Shown in pieces: positions 21,622-32,142 of a stretch of 64,000 nucleotides of DNA (the first letter of the stretch is position 1; the number at the start of each line of letters is the position of its first letter). Under the pieces are notes generated by a model that was not told where the DNA came from, searched no databases, and worked only from the letters and a program-made list of their open reading frames with translations. The position numbers and the translations under genes are program-made. The stretch is from positions 116,391,295-116,455,294 of the forward strand of contig NC_053397.1 in assembly GCF_905171765.1 (NCBI RefSeq), written 5' to 3'. Source of the stretch: Bufo bufo (taxonomy: Eukaryota > Chordata > Amphibia > Anura > Bufonidae).

Positions 21622-22107
21622 TTTCCTTTTAAAGGGGTTGTCTGGGTTCAGAGCTGAACCCAGACATATCCCCGTTTTCACTCAGACAGGCCTTCTGACA
21701 TGAGCATCAGAATATTTCATGCTCTGATGCTCTCCTTTGCCCTGCGCTGAATCATGCAGAGCAAAGGCTTTTTCTGGAGCTCACCTGACCTATCAGGTTC
21801 TTCATAGCTAAAGCTAGGTGGAGGCTTCTGCCTAGCAGGGAGCCTGGTGACATCAACAGCACTAATGGGCGGGCTTTAATGCTGCCCTTGCCTGTAAAAC
21901 GGCTAGGGCAGCACTAAAGCTCATCCGGGAAGCCTCTGCCTAGCAGTGTAAAAAACATAAACAAACAGCCCTTCACCTGCGCAACATAGTGCAGGGCAAG
22001 GGAGAGCATCAGAGCATGAAATGCTCCAATGTTCATATCAGAGAGTCTGCCTGGGTGAAAATGGGGATATGTCCAGGTTCAACTCTGAACCCTGACAACC
22101 CCTTTAA
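21622..22107. repeat. MITE with inverted ends, TTAA-flanked
   Basis: The left end aaaggggttgtctgggttca and the right end aaccctgacaaccccttta are inverse. Internal blocks such as gagcatcagaatatttcatgctctgatgctctcc recur inverted at 22000-22030. A TTAA occurs at each end. It interrupts the DIRS gag. This is the same general class as 35852-37071 and 41498-41855. Confidence 0.7.
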
Positions 22108-22179
22108 AGGCTGTAGAAATCCCTGATCTTGTCTTTACATATTTATGGTAGGGAACACCCTTTTTTTCTCCTTTCACTT

Positions 22180-22560
22180 AGCCCCTGGAACATCTAGTCC
22201 TGAACAGTTAGAGGTTCTCTATGGTGTTCAATTTTCATATTTGCTCTTATAGTCTTTAGAAGAAAGTCACTGTCCTCAAGAAAACACAATGGCCTTCCTG
22301 AACTGTCATCTGATAAACCAGACTCCTCATCGGGTAACATTTCACTATAAATCAATCCGTAGACTAGGTTGATCATGGGTCTGGGTTTTATAACCAGATG
22401 TTTGAGGAAAAGTGGCTAGTCTGTTATCAATGGCAGAGTTAACTTCCTCTTTAATTATTGATCTTTGATTATCTAAAATGGAAGGGGCTTCTTCATTTAC
22501 CACTCTCTCAGAACATAATGGCTTCTTGTACTTTTCTACAGTCTGCACTAAGCGCACTTT
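22180..22560 (-). pseudogene. DIRS-like gag fragment, N-proximal
   Basis: Two frames contain PDEESGLSDDSSGRP, EDSDFLLKTIRANMKIEHH and EPLTVQD, the last two typical of DIRS gag (LLKAVRATM....EPRT.QD). The preceding frame (22557-22345) has VEKYKKPLCSERVVNEEAP. Frameshifted and not functional. Confidence 0.55.
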
Positions 22561-23265
22561 TTGCGAGATGACTCTTTAGCATCCAAGTCCTGTAATACAA
22601 TACCATAACCATAAGAGATAGGGTAAGAAGACAGCACCTCCCGTCGCCAGATGTTTTGATCTGCGTGACTGGGAGATGCAGCGGCGCCCGTGCAGTGATC
22701 CAGAACAACGCGGCTGCTGGGGAGAAGGTAAGTATAATGTATACGAGGTGCCTGGGCGTTGGGGGAAATCTTTTAGACTTCGGATAACCACTTTAAAACA
22801 AATGCTCCAGCCTGCCTCCTAGCCGCACATGGTACGCTGAGACTGGAAGTTCAGGACCAGAAGTATATCACCAGTAGTTCCCAAGCCCTAAGGGAATCCC
22901 TAGACTGCAAATTCACCAGGTCATGTGACGGGTTTCGGGAAGAGATGTTCCTGAAGTGGAACATCTCTGAAAGCCTGGGGCTGCCTCCATATGGAGGACT
23001 TATGCCACAAATGAGGAAGAGATTATCATACTGCCCACAAGCCTCCATTCCCTGCAACATCCCTTCCGAATGCCAGACAAAAGAAGAGGCTGTATAAGTC
23101 TGTCGAACAGGAATGCTTCTACATTTCCCAAGGGACAGGAAACAACAGGCAGATAAAGAAAAGGAGGCCTTTTTTGATGCTTCTACATTGTTTCCTGTCC
23201 CGGGAGGCGAGGTAACCATACTATGAGTGCTGTTGTGGAGACGCCGGGGAAAAATGGAGACCTGT
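22561..23265 (-). other. DIRS 5' leader/terminal repeat with a small MITE
   Basis: 22561-22800 looks like a short MITE (gtggttatccgaagtctaaa on the minus strand). 22800-23265 is non-coding and ends at tgctgttgtggagacgccgg. Its reverse complement resembles 2741-2830, supporting a DIRS terminal repeat. Confidence 0.45.
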
Positions 23266-23839
23266 AATCTTAAAGGGTTTCTATCACTTCGTTTGACATA
23301 TTTAGGTGTCAGACACTAGCGATCCTCTAGTGTCTGCTCTAACAAACCATCCTAATATGGTAGGTTTTGGGGCAGCCGTTTTGCTAAAATAACAACTTAT
23401 ATCTATATGCTAATGAGCCTCTAGGTGCTATGGGGGCGTCATTAGCACCTAGAGGCTCCGTCTACCTTCCTAAACTGCCGCCGCCCAGCGCGTCCCTCCA
23501 GCCCGCCCATCTCCTGCTGAATGCGATCCTCTCCGTGCGCGTCTCTGTTCTGCGCATGCGCAGTGAATGTCTGACCGCTTCCCTGCTCAGACATCTCCAC
23601 TGCGCCTGCGCCGATGACATCATAGTGCTCCAAGGAACAGGCACAGTGGAGATGTCTGAGCAGGGAAGCGGTCAGACATTCACTGCGCATGCGCAGAACA
23701 GAGACGCGCACGGAGAGGATCGCATTCAGCAGGAGATGGGCGGGCTGGAGGGACGCGCTGGGCGGCGGCAGTTTAGGAAGGTAGACGGAGCCTCTAGGTG
23801 CTAATGACGCCCCCATAGCACCTAGAGGCTCATTAGCAT
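23266..23839. repeat. MITE containing a near-perfect 197-bp-arm palindrome
   Basis: The outer left part starts ttaaagggtttctatcactt. Positions 23407-23604 and 23642-23839 are near-perfect inverse copies around a centre at 23623. The same peptide-like frame therefore appears on both strands. Shared end motifs (tatgctaatgagcctctagg, tgctatgggggcgt) link it to the palindrome at 59069-59637, whose stem differs. The right outer part is missing because it abuts gypsy-2 at 23840. Confidence 0.9.
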
Positions 23840-24112
23840 GATCCTGGCTTCGTCTGACTACCCTGCTGGTTCCTGATCCTGGCTTCGTCTGACTACCCTG
23901 CTGGTTCCTGATCCTGGCTTCGTCTGACTACCCTGCTGGTTCCTGATCCTGGCTTCGTCTGACTACCCTTCTGGTTCCTGACCTCTGGCTTCGCAAAGAC
24001 TCTGCTCGGTTTCACCATCCGTTTGGACTTTTGCTTTACAGCTTTATTTTCAATAAAGCCTTCTTATTTTCACTTATCTCTTGTTGTACGTCTGGTTCAT
24101 GGTTCCGTGACA
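23840..24112 (+). repeat. gypsy-2 5' LTR remnant with 35-bp tandem repeats
   Basis: It begins gatcctggcttcgtctgact, the start of a 35-bp unit present four times, and ends ggttccgtgaca. It corresponds to 28687-28959 of the 3' LTR with the same number of tandem units. It includes the polyadenylation region (tttattttcaataaagcctt). Confidence 0.9.
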
Positions 24113-24114
24113 TT

Positions 24115-24124
24115 AGGACCAAGC
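24115..24124 (+). promoter_or_regulatory. gypsy-2 putative self-priming site
   Basis: Two bases inside the 5' LTR the sequence AGGACCAAGC is exactly complementary to GCTTGGTCCT at 28633-28642 in the 3' LTR. That site lies 32 nt after the TATA box start and so sits at the predicted mRNA 5' end. The gag ATG follows only one base later, so the site overlaps the leader almost completely. Confidence 0.7.
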
Positions 24125-24125
24125 C

Positions 24126-27100
24126 ATGAATTCTGACGGTACAGGGCCATCCTCGCTACCCACGCTGGTTGCCAGACTTGATCAGCAGGATCACCTGTTG
24201 GGTCGGTTCGCTGTGGCGTTGCAAACCCTGCTTGAACGCACGGCTCATTTCGCTCCCGTTGCCGATGGGTCGGTTGTCGCTCCTGGGCTCGCTCCTACTG
24301 CCGCTCCGGTTGTTGCGCCAGAGTCTACCCCGACACCTGTTGTTGCGCCTGCGGTGTTTCGGGGTATGACCGGTTCTGCCCCTCTTCCACAGCGCTTTGG
24401 GGGAGAGCCAACTCAGTGCCGAGGTTTCCTTAACCAGGTGGGCATTTATTTTGAGTTGCTGCCACATGCCTTTCCTACTGAGAGATCAAAGGTGGGCTTC
24501 TTGATCTCGCTGCTCTCGGACAAGGCCTTGGCCTGGGCCAGCCCTTTATGGGAGAACAACAATCCGGTGATTGCCGAGTTTTCCGGTTTTGTTGCTTCTC
24601 TTCGGAAGGTATTCGATGTGCCGGCTCGTGCTGCCTCTGCTGCGAAGCTCCTTATGTCCATCAGACAGGGTTCACGATCCGTAGCTGAATACGCCATTGA
24701 GTTTCGTACCCTGGCAGCAGAGGTGGGCTGGAATAATGAGGCTCTGGTCGCTGCTTTCTCTCATGGTCTCTCGGATGCCTTGAAGGATGAGGTTGCAGCT
24801 AAGGACCTACCAGTTGAGCTCGAGTCTCTTATTTCTTTCCTGATTTTGATTGACACCAGACTCAGGGAGAGACCTTCCTTTAAGGAGAACCTGCGGAGGT
24901 CTTCTAACAGATTGGTGCCTACGTTTGCTGTCCCACCCGTGCCTCCCTCTCCTCCCACGCCTCCTGGGGATGACTTGTCTGGGGGTGAACCCATGCAGCT
25001 GGGGTTTGCTCGCCTGTCCGAGGGGGAGAGGGCACTCCGGAGACACGAGGGCCGATGCATGTACTGTGGTCTCGGTGGGCATTTTCGGTTGGCATGTCCG
25101 AACCGTCCGGGAAACGCTCGTACCCTGAGATCCTGTCGGGGGCAGATCTTGGGTGGAGTCTCCTCGTCCCCGGTTTCCCGTGTTGACAAACCACTGATCA
25201 CTGTTGTCCTCTCCTGGGTCGGGGGCTCGGTGACGACCCAGGCGTTGGTGGACTCTGGTGCTGGTGGTTTGTTCATTGATAGTGTGTTCGCTGCCGCCAA
25301 TTCCATTCCTCTGCAGGCTCGAGGTTCCCCACTGGCTCTTGAGGCGATAGACGGCAGACCCCTTCTGCCGCCACACGTGACTCATGAGACCCTTCCAGTG
25401 GGGATAGCCATTGGTGCCGTTCACAGAGAGTCGGTCTGCCTCCAGGTTATTTCGTCTCCACACTACTCGGTGGTCTTGGGGTACCCCTGGCTCCAGAAGC
25501 ATAATCCGACTTTCGATTGGAGATCGGTCGAGATCCTCTCGTGGTCACCGCAGTGTGGGGCTAGTTGCATCCATGGGTCTGTCAAGTTGCTGTGTACTTC
25601 CTCGGACTCTCTGTTGCCTCCTGAATACGAGGAGTACCGGGATGTATTCGATAAGGTGCGCGCGGTTGCCCTACCTCCGCACCGCCCATACGATTGTGCC
25701 ATAGAGTTACAATCTGGTGCCGTTCCTCCTCGTGGCAAAGTCTATCCACTGTCGGTAGCGGAGAATGAGGCCATGGAGGAGTACGTGAGGGAGGCGCTTT
25801 CACGCGGACACATTCGCAAATCTTCGTCCCCGGCAGGGGCTGGATTTTTCTTTGTGAAAAAGAAGGGCGGTGAGTTGAGGCCTTGCATCGATTACAGGGG
25901 TCTCAATCGCATCACGATCAAGAACGCTTACCCGATACCCTTGATTTCCGAGCTGTTCGATCGCCTTAAAGGGGCCACGGTCTTTACCAAACTCGACCTG
26001 AGGGCGGCATATAACCTGGTAAGGATCAAGGCGGGCGATGAGTGGAAGACCGCGTTTAACACCAGGACCGGTCATTACGAATCCTTGGTTATGCCCTTTG
26101 GGTTGTGCAATGCGCCCGCAGTCTTTCAGGAATTCATCAACGATGTTTTCCGTGACCTGTTGCAGCAGTGTGTGGTAGTCTATTTGGATGACATCTTGGT
26201 ATATTCTGAATCCATGGAGGCCCACATTCTGGATGTCAGACGAGTGTTGCAACGGTTACGAGAGAACAAGCTGTTCGGTAAGCTTGAGAAATGCGAATTT
26301 CACCGATCCCAGGTAACCTTCTTAGGTTACATCATTTCCGCTGAGGGGTTCTCCATGGATCCTGAGAAGGTTTCGGCTGTCTTACAGTGGCCCCAGCCCA
26401 GTGGTCTTCGTTCCCTGCAGCGCTTTTTGGGCTTCGCCAATTATTATCGGAAGTTCATCAGGGACTTTTCCATGCTGGCCAAGCCTCTCACGGATCTGAC
26501 CAGGAAGGGCAGTAATTCCCAGGTCTGGCCGCTCGAGGCCATCCGAGCTTTTGAGGCCCTAAAGTCCGCCTTTGTGTCGGCTCCGATTCTGTCGCATCCC
26601 AACCCTGGGTTGCCCTTTGTCCTCGAGGTGGACGCGTCTGAGACGGGAGTAGGCGCCCTTCTGTCTCAGCGTAGAACACCAGAGGGTCCTCTGCTTCCTT
26701 GTGGGTTTTACTCCCGGAAACTGTCTTCCGCGGAGTGCAACTATCAGATTGGTGACAGGGAGTTATTGGCCATCGTGCAGGCCCTTAAAGAATGGAGGCA
26801 CTTGCTCGAGGGTTCGGTGGTTCCGGTTCTCATCCTGACGGACCACAAGAATCTGACCTACCTTTCTGAGGCCAAGAGATTGACACCACGTCAGGCCAGA
26901 TGGGCTCTGTTCTTGTCACGTTTTAATTACGTGGTCTCCTACCTACCCGGTTCCAAGAACATCAGGGCGGATGCCTTATCACGGCAGTACTCCGAGCTGT
27001 CCAGGGAGGAGTCGATTCCGACTTCGGTCATACCTCCGAATCAGATCCTGGCCGCCATTCGCACCAGCCTGACCTCTCCCCTGGGTGAGCAGATTTTGGC

Positions 27101-28457
27101 GGCTCAATCTGGTGCTCCCTCTGGGAGACCCAACGGCAGATGTTTTGTGCCTGAGGAGTTGCGCACTCGGTTGTTGCGAACCTACCATAACTCCAAGACC
27201 GCGGGGCATCCTGGAAAGAATCAGCTGTCCTGGGCTGTTTCACGTCTGTTCTGGTGGCCTTCCCTACGTTCCGACATCGCCGCATATGTAGCGGCATGCT
27301 CCGTTTGTGCCCAGAGTAAGTCCCCTCGGCACCTTCCGTTGGGCCTTCTGCAACCCATAGCCACCGGGGAGCGCCCATGGTCACACCTGGGGATGGATTT
27401 CATTGTGGACCTCCCTGCATCCCGAGGCCATACGGTCATTCTCATGATTGTGGATCGCTTTTCCAAAATGTGCCACTGTGTTCCTCTCAAGAAGTTACCC
27501 TCTGCACAAGAGTTGGCCACGATTTTTGCCAGGGAGGTCTTCCGGTTGCACGGTTTGCCTAAGGAGATTGTGTCGGATCGGGGGAGTCAGTTTGTGTCCA
27601 GGTTCTGGCGCGCCTTTTGCTCCCAGTTGGGGATTCATCTCTCCTTCTCCTCGGCCTACCACCCTCAGTCCAATGGGGCCGCAGAACGATCCAATCAGGC
27701 CTTGGAGCAATTCCTTCGTTGCTATGTCTCCGATCACCAAGACAATTGGGTTGACCTCCTGCCTTGGGCTGAGTTTGCCAGGAACACGGCGGTGAACTCT
27801 TCCTCTGGGACGTCTCCCTTCATGGCCAATTATGGGTTCCAACCTGCCGTGTTACCGGAGGTATTCTCTCCCCAGGATATTCCGGCTGTGGAGGATCACC
27901 TTTCCGTCCTACGTGCTTCTTGGGTACAGATCCAGAAGTCCCTTGAGGTCTCTGCGCAGCGCCAGAGACTCTAGGCTGATCGCAGACGAGCGCCTGCTCC
28001 TTCCTACCAGGTCGGAGACCGTGTATGGTTGTCCACCCGCAACCTCAACCTTCGAGTGCCCACTCCCAAGCTGGCGCCTCGCTTTGTTGGTCCCTTCCGA
28101 GTGCTTCGCAGGGTAAACCCGGTAGCCTATGCCCTTGCGCTTCCTCCTGGCATGCGGATCTCCAACGTGTTTCATGTCTCCCTGTTGAAGCCACTGGTGT
28201 GTAATCGTTTCACTTCCTCGGTTCCTCGGCCTCGTCCGGTCCAAGTGGGCAATCGTGAGGAATATGAGGTGAGCAATATCCTGGACTCACGCCTGGTCCA
28301 CGGTCGGTTGCAGTTTTTGGTCCATTGGCGTGGTTATGGTCCAGAGGAGCGTTCCTGGGTTCCCTCCGCAGATGTCCATGCTCCTGCCTTGCTCCGAGCC
28401 TTCCACGCACGCTTCCCTCAGAAACCGTTTTGGGCTCCGCGGAGGAGGGGCCCTTGA
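24126..28457 (+). pseudogene. gag-pol: gypsy-2 gag-pol polyprotein with one in-frame stop
   Basis: The start is the ATG at 24126 (MNSDGTGPSSLPTLVARLDQ). In order: capsid-like region, CCHC knuckle (CMYCGLGGHFRLAC), protease (ALVDSGAGGLFID; VVLGYPWLQKHNP), RT (GFFFVKKKGGELRPCIDYRG; VVVYLDDILVYS), RNase H (FVLEVDASETGVGALLSQ; ILTDHKNLTYL), integrase zinc domain (ACSVCAQSK), integrase core (MDFIVDLP, VSDRGSQF, NGAAERSNQ) and chromodomain ([17 protein letters not shown]). About 1443 codons. A single TAG at 27972-27974, between integrase core and chromodomain, interrupts an otherwise open frame that resumes immediately. No other break was seen. Regulation would come from the LTR promoter, which this copy has lost at its 5' end. 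Confidence 0.95.
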
Positions 28458-28468
28458 GGGGGAGGTAC
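28445..28468 (+). promoter_or_regulatory. gypsy-2 polypurine tract
   Basis: The sequence ends with gagggggaggtac directly before the 3' LTR start tgtcatggtc. This is the expected position of the plus-strand primer. Confidence 0.75.
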
Positions 28469-28959
28469 TGTCATGGTCTTACCTGCTTGCTGCTCTCCTT
28501 CGTTTGACATGTGCTGGTGGCCATCTTGGTTTCTGGGTTTCTTGTAGCCTTCCACCCTGCGGCTCCTCCTTCCCCTGGGAGGAGCTGGATGCCTAGCTCA
28601 TATATATAGGAGGTCTGTGGCTTCAGTTCCTTGCTTGGTCCTCTTGTGTTCACATGCTTCTAAGACTGCTGCTGCTTCTGGTTCCTGATCCTGGCTTCGT
28701 CTGACTACCCTGCTGGTTCCTGATCCTGGCTTCGTCTGACTACCCTGCTGGTTCCTGATCCTGGCTTCGTCTGACTACCCTGCTGGTTCCTGATCCTGGC
28801 TTCGTCTGACTACCCTTCTGGTTCCTGACCTCTGGCTTCGCAAAGACTCTGCTCGGTTTCACCATCCGTTTGGACTTTTGCTTTACAGCTTTATTTTCAA
28901 TAAAGCCTTCTTATTTTCACTTATCTCTTGTTGTACGTCTGGTTCATGGTTCCGTGACA
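28469..28959 (+). repeat. gypsy-2 3' LTR (491 bp)
   Basis: It begins tgtcatggtcttacctgctt and ends ggttccgtgaca (TG...CA). A TATA box lies at 28601-28609 (tatatatag), the predicted transcript start with GCTTGGTCCT at 28633-28642, four 35-bp units at 28687-28832, and an aataaa signal near 28900. Confidence 0.95.
28601..28642 (+). promoter_or_regulatory. gypsy-2 LTR core promoter and predicted mRNA 5' end
   Basis: The TATA motif tatatatagg is followed 32 nt later by GCTTGGTCCT, the perfect complement of the site beside the 5' LTR. Start position is inferred from TATA spacing. Confidence 0.6.
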
Positions 28960-30480
28960 ATGGGGTGACAGAGGAAGGGAGCCCCCCTCCTTACCCTTCC
29001 CCGTCTGCGCAGTTGTGGTCACAACTGAGCAGATGGGGAAGGTTCCCATGGCAACAGGATGCCTTCTCAGGCATCCTGCTGTCCATGGTGCTGAACAGAT
29101 CTGTGCTAAAGGCATAGATCTGTTCAGACAAAGTGTAAGTAAAATACAGTACAATACCCTATATAGTGTACTGTACTGTATTATACAGACATCAGACCCA
29201 CTGGATCTTCAAGAACCAAGTGGGTCTGGGTCAAAAAAATGTTAAAAAAAAGTGAAAAAAGTATTTATCACTGAATAAAAAAATAAAATAAAAAATATAC
29301 TACACATATTAGGTATCGCCGCGTCTGTAACGACCTGATCTATAAAACGGTCATGTTACTTTCCCCGCACGGTGAACGCCATAAAAATAATAAAATAAAA
29401 ACTATGAGGAAATTGAAATTTTGCCCACCTTACTTCCCAAAAAAGGTAATAAAAGTGATCAAAAAAGTCGCATGTACGCCAAAATAGTACCAATCAAACC
29501 GTCATCTAATCCCGCAAAAATCATACCCTACCCAAGATAATCGCCCAAAAACTGAAAAAACTATGGCTCTTAGACTATGGAAACACTAAAACATGATTTT
29601 TTTTGTTTCAAAAATGAAATCATTGTGTAAAACTTACATAAATAAAAAAAAAGTATACATATTAGGTATCTCCGCGTCCGTATCGACTGGCTCTATTAAA
29701 ATATCACATGACCTAACCCCTTAAGGTGAACACCGTAAAAAAATAAAAATAAAATCAGTGTAAAAAAAGGCCAATTTTTGTCATCTTACGTCACAAAAAG
29801 TGTAATAGCAAGCGATCAAAGTCATATGCACCCCCAAAATAGTGCCAATCAAACCGTCATCTCATCCCACAAAAAATGAGACCCTACCTAAGATAATCGC
29901 CCAAAAACTGAAAAAACTATGGCTCTCAGACTATGGAGACACTAAAACATGATTTTTTTTGTTTCAAAAATGAAATCATTGTGTAAAACTTACATAAATA
30001 AAAAAATTGTATACATATTAGGTATTGCCGCGTCCGTGACAACCTGCTCTATAAAAATACCACATGATCTAACCTGTCAGATGAATGTTGTAAATAACAA
30101 AAAATAAAAAAAACGGTGCCAAAAAAGCTATTTCTTGTTACCTTGCCTCACAAAAAGTGTAATATAGAGCAACCAAAAATCATATGTACCCTAAACTAGT
30201 ACCAGCAAAACTTCCACCCTATCCCGTAGTTTCTAAAATAGGGTCACTTTTTTGGAGTTTCTACTCTCGGGGTGCATCAGGGGGGCTTCAAATGGGACAT
30301 GTGTCCAAAAAAACTGTATAGCAAAATCTGCCTTCCAAAAACCGTATGGCATTCCTTTCCTTCTGCGCCCTGCCATGTGCCCGTACAGCAGTTTACAACC
30401 ACATATGGGATGTTTCTGTAAACTACAGAATCAGGGCCATAAATAATGAGTTTTGTTTGGCTGTTAACCCTTGCTTTGTA
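28960..30480. repeat. piggyBac-related A-rich repeat with about 350-bp tandem units
   Basis: Three units each contain catattaggtat followed by a gccgcgtc-like block (near 29307, 29659 and 30017). The first two also share aaaccgtcatct, cgcccaaaaactgaaaaaac and gattttttttgtttcaaaaa. The composition and motifs match the internal part of the TTAA element at 4655-5993. No terminal repeats were found, and gypsy-2 truncates it on the left. No gene. Confidence 0.65.
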
Positions 30481-30493
30481 ACTGGAAAAAAAA

Positions 30494-31001
30494 AAAAATT
30501 TGACACCAGATATGAGTGGTGGCACTGGGCAAGTGCGCACATTATACGCTGTGGGCCTGACACACACGCTGGCAGGCAACTGCAATAAAAAAAAAAAAAA
30601 AAAAGCAGACTGATGCACTAGCCCTAAAAAGGGCTTTTTGGGGTGCTGTCAGGACGCTGTCCATACAGCAGATCAGATGTGTCTTTCAGGACTGGAGTGG
30701 ACACTGAATACACTGGCCTAGCTATCGATTTCCCTATTAAATCAGCAGCAGCTGCTTCCGAATGATCTAAGATGGATGCTGTCCTTGCTTTTTGCTAGGA
30801 GATGGGAGGGTCTGGGAGGGAGGGTATGCTGCTGATTGGCTGGAATGTGTCTGCTGACTGTGATGTACAGGGTCAAATTTTGCTCAATGATGACAAATAG
30901 GGGGCGGACCGAACATCGCATATGTTCGCCCGCCGCGGCGAACGCGAACAAGCGATGTTCGCCGGGAACTGTTCACCGGCGAATAGTTCGGGACATCTCT
31001 A
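30494..31001 (-). mobile_element. hAT end fragment related to 15547-17776
   Basis: It starts with one subterminal repeat unit (agatatgagtggtggcactg) and ends gaatagttcgggacatctcta. The block ccctaaaaagggctttttgg is shared with 17399. The end abuts L1 coding sequence at 31002, with a candidate target ctctccac. The other terminus is not present. Confidence 0.7.
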
Positions 31002-32142
31002 CTCTCCACATCAGTACTGATGGAGGCTCAGTGTTTTTCCAGAGCAGCGGGATAAGCAATCTTGCCGCTGTGATAAGCATGGTGGGGAGGTCAGATTTAG
31101 AGGGAGTTAGCGACTCATTGGGACACCATAACAGGATTAATTTAGAGTCCAGTTTGACCCGAGTATTACAGACCTCATTTATTAATTTTTCAATGTGTGA
31201 CCAGAACAGATTGATTTTCTCACAATGCCACCAGATGTGTGAGAGCGAGCCCACATCCTTTCCACATCTCCAACACAAGCTCGAAATCTCAGGGTTAAGT
31301 TTATGCATAAATTCGGGGGACTTATACCATCTAGTAAGCAGCTTGTACGAATTTTCCTGGATTCTAATACAACGGCTAAAACCATGTGAGTTAGAGAGTA
31401 TGAATGCTTTTTCTGGATCAGAGAGGCGGGTGGAGAGTTCACCCTCCCAAGCTTTAAGGAAGTGGAGATCAGGGGGTGAGGATGAGAGTAACTCCTTGTA
31501 TATCGTGGAAAGCGGTTTAGTAAGTGTCTGCGTTTCCGCAATCCGGTTATCTAACCAGGAGAGAGGGCCAGAATTATCTGAAGTAGGTAGTTTGAGTATT
31601 TTGATATCTTTTTGTAAGGCAAAGACCTGGAGGAAAGAGGCATTCTTGACTCTGGAGTTATTCCAGATCATATTCCAGTCAAGGTTACCCTCAGGGGTCT
31701 GAATATCACTTAAAAGAGGCCATAACCCTGAGGGTTCCCGTGACTCTGGATGTATGTAGAACTGTAAGGAGGGGAGTGGCATACGAGAGTTTGGGAATTT
31801 AATCACTTTGGACTTGTATTGTCTAGCCCACTCCATTAGCATACCTTTCCATATGGGTGTGAAGGAAGAGCCACCTGTTGCACAAGGGGAAATACCCCAA
31901 AGGATCTGACTTTCTTTGGCAGTAATCAAGGAGCGTTCTAAGCGCACGTAAGGTGCATCATATTGATCATTAAGAAGGGATATCCCACGAAATAATTGGA
32001 AAGCTGTATAATATAGACACAGATCGGGTAGGCCAAAGCAGCCAAATCTCTTCTCCCTGACCAATACTGAACATGCAATCCTAGAGGGACGGGGCTGAAT
32101 ACAGAGTAAAGATAGCAGCGATAAACGGAGCTGGAAAACCAA
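31002..32142 (-). pseudogene. L1 ORF2 C-terminal region with zinc-binding motif
   Basis: The frame reads FGCFGLPDLCLYYTAFQLFR, a typical L1 post-RT motif (GLPD..LYY.A), then a long region ending CWRCGKDVGSLSHIWWHC. This is the conserved cysteine-rich motif at the L1 C-terminus. It starts abruptly at about 32140, where most of the RT has been deleted. The last codons run into the hAT end. Confidence 0.85.

Larger units (their letters stand above)
18009..23265 (-). mobile_element. DIRS-like retroelement, fragmented by insertions
   Basis: Going down the minus strand come a terminal and leader region (23265-22800), gag fragments (22560-21050), RT and RNase H fragments (19870-19240) and a tyrosine recombinase fragment (18300-18009). 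This is the gene order of DIRS1-type elements. A solo LTR, at least two MITEs and point decay interrupt it. None of its frames is intact. Confidence 0.65.
23840..28959 (+). mobile_element. Ty3/gypsy chromovirus, gypsy-2, 5' LTR truncated
   Basis: It has a truncated 5' LTR (23840-24112), gag-pol (24126-28457), a polypurine tract and a complete 3' LTR (28469-28959). The 5' LTR lacks the first 218 bp, including the TATA box, and joins the palindromic MITE directly. No target duplication can therefore be checked on that side. Confidence 0.95.

Noticed and set aside
23430..23816. Two 124-codon genes on opposite strands with the same protein
   Set aside because: They are mirror images produced by a palindrome and have no recognisable domain.
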